Assembly: GCF_018294505.1 (NCBI RefSeq)
Contig: NC_057804.1
Span: forward strand, 254,022,989-254,086,988
Reading direction: 5' to 3'
Length of the DNA stretch: 64,000 nucleotides
Source: Triticum aestivum
Lineage: Eukaryota; Streptophyta; Magnoliopsida; Poales; Poaceae
Positions 56,718 to 64,000 of the stretch are shown here, piece by piece; positions within the stretch are counted from its first letter, which is position 1, and the number at the start of each line of letters is the position of its first letter. The notes below the pieces were generated by a model, which worked only from the letters and a program-made list of their open reading frames with translations, made no database searches and was not told the DNA's origin. Made by a program: the position numbers and the translations under genes.

Positions 56718-59692
56718 GCATCCCCAAGCTTAATTCCTGCTCGTCCTCGAGTAGGTAAATGATAAAAAAGAATAATTTTTGATGTGGAATGCTACCTAGC
56801 ATAATCTTGATCATGTAATCTAATCATGGCATGAATATTAAGACACAAGTGATTCAAAGCAATAGTCTATCATTTGACATGAAAACATTAATACTTCGAG
56901 CGTACCGATAAAGCAATCATGTCTTTTCAAAACAACAAGGCCAAAGCAAGCTTATCCCTACAAAATCATACAGTTTGGCCATGCTTCATTTTCGTCACAC
57001 AAAACGCCCCCATCATGCACAACCCCGATGACAAGCCGAGCAATTGGTTCATAATTTTTAATGCGCTTCAGGTTTTTCAAATCTCACACAATACATGAGC
57101 GCAAGCCATGGATATAGCACTATAGGTGGAATAGAATATAATGATGGAGGTTATATGGAGAAGACAAAAAGGAGAAAGTCTCACATCGACGTGGCTAATC
57201 AACGGGCTATGGAGATGCCCATCAATTGATGTCAATGCGAGGAGTAGGGATTGCCATGCAACGGATGCACTAAGAGCTATAAGTGTATGAAAGCACAACA
57301 AAAGAAACTATGTGGGTGTGCATCCAACTTGCTTGCTCATGAAGACCTAGGGCATTTGAGGAAGCCCATCCTTGGAATATACAAGCCAAGTTCTATAATG
57401 AAAATTCCCACTAGTATATGAAAGTGACAACATAGGAGACAATCTATATGAAGAACATGGTGCTACTTTGAAGCACAAGTGTGGAAAAAGAGATAGTAAC
57501 ATTGCCCCTTTTTATTTATTTTCTTTTATTCTCTTTTTTTGGGTGGGCTTCTTTGGTCCCCTTTTTTATTTAGGCTTCTTTGGCCATCCCCTTTTTTTTA
57601 TGGGGCAATGTTCTATAATGATGATCATCACACTTTTATTTACTTACAACTCGATATTACAACTCGATACTGGAACAAAGATATGACTCTATATGAATAC
57701 TTCTGGCGGTGTACCGGGATATGCAATGATCTAGCATAGCAATGACATCAAAAAACGGACAAGCCATGAAAACATCATGCTAGCTACCTTACGATCATGC
57801 AAAGGAATATGACAATGAATGCTCAAGTCATGAATATGATGATGATGGAAGTTGCATGGCAATATATCTGGGAAAGGCTATGGAAATGCCATGATAGGTA
57901 GGTATGGTGTCTGTTTTGAGGAATATATAAGGAGGTTTATGTGTGATAGAGCGTATCATATCACGGGGTTTGGATGCACCGGCGAAGTTTGCACCAACTC
58001 TCGAGGTGAGAAAGGGCAATGCACGGTACCGAAGAGGCTAGCAATGATGGAAAGGTAAAAGTGCGTACAATCCATGGACTCACATTAGTCATAAAGAACT
58101 CATGTACTTATTGCAAAAATTTGTTAGCCCTCGAAGCAAAGTACTACTACGCATGCCCCTAGGGGGATAGATTGGTAGGAAAAGACCATCGCCCGTCCCC
58201 GACCGCCACTCATAAGGAAGACAATCAAAGAAACACCCCATGCTTCAAATTTGTCACACAACGGTTACCATACGTGCATGATACGGGACTTGCAAACCTC
58301 AACACAAGTGTCTCTACAATCCACAACCACCCACTAGCATAACTCTTATATCACCATCTTTATATCGCAAAACTATTGCAAGGAATCAAACATATCATAT
58401 TCAGCGATCTACAAGTTTATGTAGGATTTTATGACTAACCATGTGAATGACCAATTCCTGTCATCTCTCTAAATAGATATAAGTGAAGCAAGAGAGTTTA
58501 ATTCTTTCTACAAAAGATATGCCCACACTCTAACAAATATAAGTGAAGAAAAAGAGCATTCTACAAATGGCGGTTTTCTATGTAAAGAGGAAACAGGCAA
58601 TCCAACTTCAAATGATATAAGTGAAGTACATGAAGCATTCTATAAAGCCACACTCAAAAGATTTAAGTGAAGTGCAATGAGCATTCTATAAATCAACCAA
58701 GGACTATCTCATACCAGCATGGGCATAAAAGAAAAATAAAAACCTATTTGCAAAAGACGCTCCAAGACTTGCACATAATGCATGAACGAAACGAATCCGA
58801 GACATACCGATACTTGTTGAAGAAAGAGGGGATGCCTCCCCAGCATCCCCAAGCTTAGACGCTTGAGTCTCCTTGAATATTTACTTGGGGTGCCTCGGGC
58901 ATCCCCAAGCTTGAGCTCTTGCCTCTCTTCCTTCTTCTCACATTGAAACATCCTCGATTAGACACTACATCCACACAAAACTTCAACAGAAAACTAGGTA
59001 AGATCCGTTAGTATAATAAAGGAAATCACCACTCTAAGTATTGTTGAAAACCAATTCATATATTGTTTTTGCATTGTGTCTACTGTAATATAACTTTTTC
59101 ATGGCTTAATCCACTGATATAAATTGATAGTTTCACCAAAACAAGCAAACTATGCATCAAAAACAGAATCTGTCTAAAATAGAACAGTGTGTAGCAATCT
59201 GAACATTCACCATATTTCTGGTACTTGATAAATTCTAGGAAAATTAGGAAAAATAAACAATTTGAACAGCAAGACAATGCAAAACGAATCAGAACCATTT
59301 GACATGGCAGTTAACAATGTAAAATCGCGCACTACAGACAAAGTTTCTGTCCTGCACCGTACAAACCAACAAGCATTGGAAACATCCTAAAGGCAAACCT
59401 TAGCACATTATTTTTATAATACAATGGAATTGTACAAGGGGATAATTATTTTATTGAAAAGTTTCTATAATTAAGATTCACAAAGTTTCCATGGGCATGA
59501 ACAAAGTTCAAGGACGTCCCCCACTTTCACAATGCTCGTCTCTCTCACTTTCACTTCTCTTTTTGAAAAGTTTTGGGTTTCCCTCTTTATTTTTGTTGTT
59601 TTTAAACTATATGAAAGCACTCAACAGAAATAAATGACTCTCTAAAACTTTCGGGTTGTCTCCCTAGCAGCGCTTTCTTTAAAGCCATTAAG
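56718..59692 (-). other. Element A 3' internal region, no sense-strand gene
   Basis: Starts with the polypurine tract (AAGCTTGGGGATGC on the minus strand). It has the same AAGCTTGGGGATG boxes (58850, 58905) and TATAAGTGAAG repeats (58475-58680) as B's 3' region, inverted, showing that A and B share this part. The antisense ORF region is at 57468-58061. Confidence 0.65.
57468..58061 (+). other. Antisense ORF region in element A, counterpart of 53059-53606
   Basis: Plus strand, so antisense to A. 57468-57686 is a hydrophobic frame (FILFFWVGFFGPLFYLGFFG). 57852-58058 encodes GKGYGNAMIGRYG, MCDRAYHITGFGCTGEVCTN and KGQCTVPKRLAMM, closely matching B's antisense frame. No start-to-stop structure common to both is certain. 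Confidence 0.35.
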
Positions 59693-61050
59693 CTAGGCAT
59701 ATAGTGCTCTAGTAATGGATCCACCCGGATCCCAAGGTATATCAAAGCCAATTTTAATTAACAATGATTTGTAATTTAGTAGTGAGCACAAAGTAACATA
59801 TATCATGCAACAACGAAGTCTAACTCTCTTCCTATGCATCGGCATGTCATAAAAGAACAATTCATGCACACATAGTAAAGGCCAATGCATAGTATAAACA
59901 GTTTCTTGCAATTTTATCATGTGGGAAACATAGAGAAGTGGAGATATAGTTCTTCTCTCATAATAATTGCAAGTAGGAGCAGCAAGCACATGCATATTAT
60001 ATTCATCAAAATCATCATGTGTAGTATTAAAAGGCAACCCATCAATATAATCCTTAATAAGTGCAAGCTTCTCCGATATAGTGTAGTCGGGAGAATTCAA
60101 AAAGATAATAGGACTATCATGCGTGGGTGCAATAGCAACAATTTCATTCATAACATCAGGAGCTATAGCAAGTTCATCTCCGTAAGCATAATTCATATTG
60201 GCATCTTGGCCACAAGCATAGCAAGCATCATCAAAAAGGGATATTTCAAGAGAATTAATGGGATCATAATAGTCATCATAGCAATCATCCTTCGGTAAGC
60301 ACGAAGGGGAATTAAACAATGTATGAGTTGAAGAGTTACTCTCATTAGATGGTGGGCACGGGTGATCAATCCGCTCTTCCTCCTTTCGTTCTTTGCTCTC
60401 CTCATCATCTTTTTCATCCAATGAGCTCATAGTTTCATCAATTTCCTCTTCCATAGGCTCCTGCAAAATATTAATCTCTTCTTGGACAGCAGGGTAAGCC
60501 TCGATATATTGTTTAACATGGGCATTAGAAGCATAATTATCATAGCAATATTCAAGTATGGCAAATATTTCAGATTTGTAAAGAGTAGCATCATACTTTT
60601 CAATCAAAGAAACAATTTCATAAGCACCCTTAAAAGCAACAAATTCTTCATTTTGTTGAACATCATAACAATTATAAACACCCTTAGCATACGAAGATAG
60701 GATCCCATTATCAATAAGCTCACATTGGTAGGGAAGGTGTTTTTTAGGGTTTTCAGAACAACAAGTAAAATCATATTCCCAACATAAATTCCAAGCATAG
60801 CATTGTAAACGTTGAATTTGATCCCATAATAGTTTCCCTTTTCAGATATACGGTGTTGCACATAACAAGCATGCTCATCTAAAGATTTTCCCTCAACTAA
60901 GCTAGTTGGGGTTTCAGCACGAGCACATAGGGATCGAAGATGGTCCAAGTAAAAAGCTTCAGTAGTGTGATAGATTTTGAGTGGTTCTTCAACCATTGGA
61001 GCAGTAGGTACAACTAATTTTTTTTTGGGTATTTTGCATTTCCTACCCAT
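59693..61050 (-). pseudogene. Element A ORF: acidic protein of unknown function, one frameshift
   Basis: First frame 61050-60604 starts MGRKCKIPKKKLVV and holds YHTTEAFYLDHLRSLCARAE. At about 60780 the open frame shifts, and the reading continues through 60607-59693 (KSEIFAILEYCYDNYASNAH; then a strongly acidic run with MEEEIDETMSSLDEKDDEES and ESKERKEEERIDHPCPP; then ACYACGQDANMNYAYGDEL). The stop is at 59693. Joined length would be about 450 codons. There is no zinc knuckle, protease, RT or integrase signature. It occupies the gag position. The N-terminus is basic, the middle acidic. Why a non-autonomous element keeps such an ORF is unknown; it may be a diverged or replaced gag. Confidence 0.6.
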
Positions 61051-61145
61051 GACTAGAGATAGAAAACAACTAAGGACAGCAAATAAAAATTACTTAGTGA
61101 TAAAGCAAACAAGCACACACGAGAATATTCACCCCACGCTATGAC

Positions 61146-61163
61146 TCCCCGGCAACGGCGCCA
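61146..61163 (-). other. Primer binding site of element A
   Basis: On the minus strand TGGCGCCGTTGCCGGGGA, 11 bases after the 5' LTR end. Perfect Athila-type tRNA-Asp site; spacer AGACCTTTTTC matches the AGACTCTTTTC spacer of element C. Confidence 0.92.
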
Positions 61164-61174
61164 GAAAAAGGTCT

Positions 61175-62692
61175 TGATGACCCGCAAGTATAAGGGATAG
61201 TTGTAGCCTCTTTCAATAAGTAAGAGTATCAAACCCAACGAGGAGCTAAAGGTAGAACAAATACTCTCTCAAGTCCTATCGGCCACTAATACGACTCTAC
61301 GCACGCTTGACGTTCGCTTTACCTAGAACAAGTATGAAACTAGAAGTACTTTGTAGGTGTGATAGGATAGGTTTGCAAGATAATAAGGAGCACGTAAATA
61401 AAAGCTAGGGGTTGTTTAGATAAATACACAACTAAATTAGTTTTAGTAGAGAGCTTTTTGTTACGAGAAAGTTATTTGTCCCTAGGCAATCGATAACTAG
61501 ACCGGTAATCACTATTGCAATTCTATTTGAGGGAGAGGCATAAGCTAACATACTTTCTCTACTTGGATCATATGCACTTATGATTGGAACTGTAGCAAGC
61601 ATCCGCAACTACTAAAGATTCATTAAGGTAAAACCCAATCATAGCATTAAAGCATCAAGTCCCCTTTATCCCATACGCAAACAACCTACTTACTCGGGTC
61701 TGTGCTTCTGTCACTCACGCCACCCACCATAAAAAAATCATATACATATTGCAAACCCTTTAGCGGGAATCCCTCACGCTTGTGCGACACAAAGGGCACA
61801 ATAGGACATCACCAATAATAAAACATGCAACTCAAACCAATCACGATCATCAATTAACCCATAGGACAAAATAGATCTACTCAAACATCATAAGATAGCC
61901 ATACATCATTGGGGAATAATATATAGCATTGAGCACAATGTTTAAGTAGAGATTACGGTGGGTAAGAGAGAGGTTACACCGCTGCATAGAGGGAGGAAGA
62001 GTTGGTGATGAAGGCGGTGAAGTTCTTGGTGAAGATCGCGGGGATGATGATGGCCCCCGGCAGCGCTCCGGCGCCACCAGAAGCTAGGGGGAGAGGGGCC
62101 CCCTTCTTCTTCTTCTTCCTTGACCTCCTCCTTAGGTGGGAGAAGGGTTTCCCCTTCGGTCCTTGGCTCCCATGGCTTGGGAGGGGTGAGAGCCCCTCCG
62201 AGATTGGATCTATCTCTCTCTTTCTGCGTTCTATTTTGGCTCTGTTTCAGCGTTTTGTGTATATATGGAGATCCATAACTCCGATTGTCCTGAAACCTTC
62301 GCCGTGATATTTTTCTGAATATTAGCTTTCTTGCGGCAAAAGAAGAGCGTCAACCGCCTTACGGTGGGCTCACGAGGCTAGGGGGTGCGCCCAGGGGGGT
62401 CAGGCGCGCCCCCTACCTCGTGACCACCTTGGGCACTATCTCGCGTGGATATTTCTTCCGGAATTTTCCATATTTTCCAAAAATAAGCTCCATCCGTTTT
62501 TATCCTGTTTGGCCTCCGTTTGATATGGAAATTCTGTGAAACATAAAACATGCAACAGACAGGAACTGGCACTGGGCACTGGATTAATAAGTTAGTTCCA
62601 AAAATAATATAAAAGGTTGCCAAAAAGTATATGAAAGTGAATAATATTGGCATGGAACAATCAAAAATTATAGATACGGCGGAGACGTATCA
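61175..62692 (-). repeat. 5' LTR of element A
   Basis: 1518 bp, TGATACGTCTCCGCCGTATC on the minus strand to TATACTTGCGGGTCATCA. Hairpin at about 62370-62430. TATA motif CCATATATACAC on the minus strand (62258-62267). Confidence 0.92.
62258..62267 (-). promoter_or_regulatory. TATA box of element A 5' LTR
   Basis: CATATATACA on the minus strand; the same motif occurs in the 3' LTR at about 56283-56292. Likely U3/R boundary. Confidence 0.5.
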
Positions 62693-62697
62693 GTGTC

Positions 62698-63393
62698 CTT
62701 TCCCAGTGACAGTAGGGGCAGCAAGGCACGTATTGTATTATTTCCATCGAGAATAAAAATATGGGGTTTATATCATATTGCATGAGTTTATCCCTCTACA
62801 TCATGTCATCTTTTTTAATGCGTTACTCTGTTCTTTATGAACTTAATAATCTAGATGCATGCTGGATAGCAGTCGATGTGTGGAGTAATAGTAGTAGATG
62901 CAGGAAGGAGTCGGTCTACTTGTCACTGACGTGATGCCTCTATACATGATCATGCCTAGATAATCTTATAATTATACGCTTTTCTATCAATTGCTCGACA
63001 CTAATTTGTTCACGCACCGTAATACGTATGCTATCTTGACAGAAGCCACTAGTGAAACCTATGGCCCGTGGGTCTATCTCTTATCATATAAGCTTTCAAT
63101 CTACTTTTATTTGCTTCTTTACTTTTCCAATCTATATTATAAAATACCAAAAATATATTTACCTTATCATATTATCTCTATCATATATCACCTTCGCAAG
63201 TGGCCGTGAAAGGATTGACAACCCCTTTATTGCGTTGGTTGCGAGTTCTTGTTTGTTTGTGTAGGTGCGCTGGACTTCTGAGGAGCCTCATACTGGATTG
63301 ATACCTTGGTTCTCTGAGGGAAATACTTACGCTACTATTGCTGCATCACCCTTTCCTCTTCAAGGAAAACCAACGCAAGCTCAAGACGTAGCA
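62698..63393 (+). repeat. 3' LTR of element B, right piece
   Basis: Resumes B's LTR with CTTTCCCAGTGACAGTAGGG (compare 48611 onward) and runs to CTCAAGACGTAGCA at 63393. Together with 54369-55237 it gives 1565 bp. The LTR end AGACGTAGCA is an imperfect inverse of its start TGATACGTCT. Confidence 0.9.
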
Positions 63394-63601
63394 AGGGATA
63401 GCCACAAGGAGTTCATTATCTCCTTTGTTGACAATCTGTAACTTTCTTTTGGGCTTACCCCTCTGTTCACTCTCTTGTAGCTTACCACCCCCTCCAACCC
63501 CCCCCCCCTTGCATTGTAACATGCTTGTACAGTTGACACACTAATTCTTTAATTTAATTACACAGTAGGAGCCTCTCCTACTGTTTTCAAGGTTAAAAAA
63601 A
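63394..63601 (+). mobile_element. LINE 3' end after element B
   Basis: Starts with AGGGA (target duplication) and the last 14 codons of the LINE polyprotein to TAA at 63439-63441. The 3' UTR has a C-run (63501-63509) and ends GTTTTCAAGGTT followed by eight A, the poly(A)-type tail of plant LINEs. Confidence 0.8.
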
Positions 63602-64000
63602 ACCACCAAGCTTGGGGGAGGTGCCCTGGTATCGTATCACCATCACACTCCTATCTTTACCTTTTTCTTAGTTTGGTCCTTTTGGTAATATCTTGATCTA
63701 GTAGAATAACGTTTTGGTATGAATTAGTTTTGAGTTTTGCTTTATAATCCCTCTATGTAATCGAGTCCAGCTATATATAATAAAGATTAGTGTTGAGTCA
63801 AGGGCTTTGCTATCTTGCTATGATCTTAAGTGCATAAAAGAATAAAAGAAATAAAAGAGACCATATTGATCTTATGGAAAGTAATGACTTCACATATAAA
63901 CAGTATGATGATTAAAATTTGTTGAGAGTTAGCAATCATAGTTTTGGTCATCGTTGCAATTAATAGGAAGTAATAAAGAAAGAGAGGTTTTCACATATAA
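63602..64000 (+). mobile_element. Element C internal region resumed
   Basis: CCACCAAGCTTGGGGGAGGT is the G-rich box that follows the last ORF in Athila-type elements, and nothing like it belongs to a LINE. The rest is AT-rich untranslated sequence with no gene. The 3' LTR of C should lie beyond the window. Confidence 0.65.

Larger units (their letters stand above)
55238..62692 (-). mobile_element. Element A: non-autonomous Athila-like LTR retrotransposon, inserted in B's 3' LTR
   Basis: On the minus strand the LTRs run TGATACGTCT...GGGTCATCA: 62692-61175 (5') and 56717-55238 (3'). The five bases GTGTC flank it exactly on both sides (55233-55237; 62693-62697). A perfect Athila/tRNA-Asp primer site is at 61146-61163 and a polypurine tract at 56718-56731. 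The 4.46-kb internal region holds one frameshifted ORF (61050-59693) with no gag, protease, RT or integrase motif, so it must be moved by others. It is the innermost and youngest insertion of the nest. Confidence 0.93.
47746..63393 (+). mobile_element. Element B: gag-protease-only Athila-like LTR retrotransposon, interrupted
   Basis: 5' LTR 47746-49343 (TGATACGTCT...CTCAAGAC), internal region 49344-54368, and 3' LTR in two pieces, 54369-55237 and 62698-63393, split by element A. TSD is TGGGA/AGGGA. The internal region codes for gag and protease only. After 51549 there is no RT or integrase, so it depends on enzymes from another element. The usual primer site after the 5' LTR is missing: 49344 onward reads AAGACATACCAAGTGCCC. 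Confidence 0.85.
44130..63601 (+). mobile_element. LINE (non-LTR retrotransposon), 5' truncated, interrupted by element B
   Basis: LINE protein domains run in order on the plus strand: endonuclease (from about 44235), reverse transcriptase (45438-46830) and zinc-binding tail (47102-47745). After the 15.6-kb insertion of element B (47746-63393) the same frame continues at 63394 and stops at 63439-63441. A 3' UTR follows, and an A-run at 63595-63602 marks the 3' end. No ORF1 (gag-like) is found upstream, and homology starts near 44130, just after C's GGCACTCCCCTTGGCAACTC, so it is 5' truncated. Target duplication is not resolved. Many stops and frameshifts; inactive. Confidence 0.82.
1642..64000 (+). 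mobile_element. Athila-type Ty3/Gypsy element C, interrupted, 3' end outside window
   Basis: The outermost element of the nest. Its LTR opens with TGATACGTCC at 1642 and closes with GGCCATCA at 38557. A primer site resembling the 3' end of tRNA-Asp follows at 38569-38586. Internal order is gag, protease, RT, RNase H, integrase, then a small coiled-coil ORF, which fits the Athila lineage of Ty3/Gypsy. Two independent events split it: the CACTA (1999-37403) lies in the 5' LTR and the LINE (44130 to about 63600) lies after the last ORF. C resumes at about 63602 with AAGCTTGGGGGAGG and untranslated 3' sequence to the window edge. The coding part has several stops and frameshifts, so it is dead. 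The 3' LTR is not in the window. Confidence 0.85.

Noticed and set aside
1..64000. tRNA, rRNA or CRISPR loci
   Set aside because: tRNA-like text is limited to primer binding sites of retroelements. Tandem repeats lack the uniform repeat-spacer pattern of CRISPR, and the genome is plant nuclear.

Overview
The window is nuclear DNA from a grass, very probably a Triticeae species (wheat, Aegilops or barley type). The evidence is the mix of Athila-type Ty3/Gypsy retrotransposons with tRNA-Asp-like primer sites, a CACTA transposon with long subterminal arrays, Stowaway MITEs with CTCCCTCCGT ends, and a degraded LINE. There is no ordinary gene-dense stretch. Almost every base can be assigned to a nest of mobile elements inserted into one another. 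The few host-type genes sit inside the CACTA element.

Layout from the outside in: (1) 1-1641 is repeat-derived flank. (2) An Athila-type element, called C here, starts at 1642 and runs past the right edge. (3) Its 5' LTR is split by a 35.4 kb CACTA element (1999-37403, target duplication CCA on both sides). (4) That CACTA is itself split by a 6.5 kb minus-strand Tat-type Ty3/Gypsy element (5635-12164). (5) C's internal region carries gag, protease, RT, RNase H and integrase relics (38664-43180) and a small coiled-coil ORF (43771-44097). It is then interrupted by a 5'-truncated LINE (44130 to about 63600). (6) The LINE is interrupted by a gag-protease-only Athila-like element, B (47746-63393). 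(7) B's 3' LTR is interrupted by a second non-autonomous element, A, on the minus strand (55238-62692, target duplication GTGTC). Every junction I could read fits this order. For example, the LINE reading frame ends at 47745 and resumes at 63394, reaching its stop 48 bases later.

The CACTA element is the most unusual part. No transposase is visible. Between its tandem-repeat-rich ends (71, 29, 22, about 710 and 111 bp units) it carries host-like sequence: a DUF295/KIB-type pseudogene (18738-20061), an FBD-type F-box gene with three exons whose splice phases still match and one in-frame stop (24200-26778), an unrecognised gene fragment (22204-22776), a coiled-coil ORF (13707-14135), and an unrecognised multi-exon locus (about 31206-35800) with two exons and a MITE tandemly duplicated. 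Several MITEs sit between them.

No element in the window appears able to move by itself: all pol genes have stops or frameshifts, B has lost its primer site, and A encodes only an acidic protein of unknown function. All calls were made by reading the sequence. Family names are given only to lineage level (Athila, Tat, CACTA, Stowaway, LINE).
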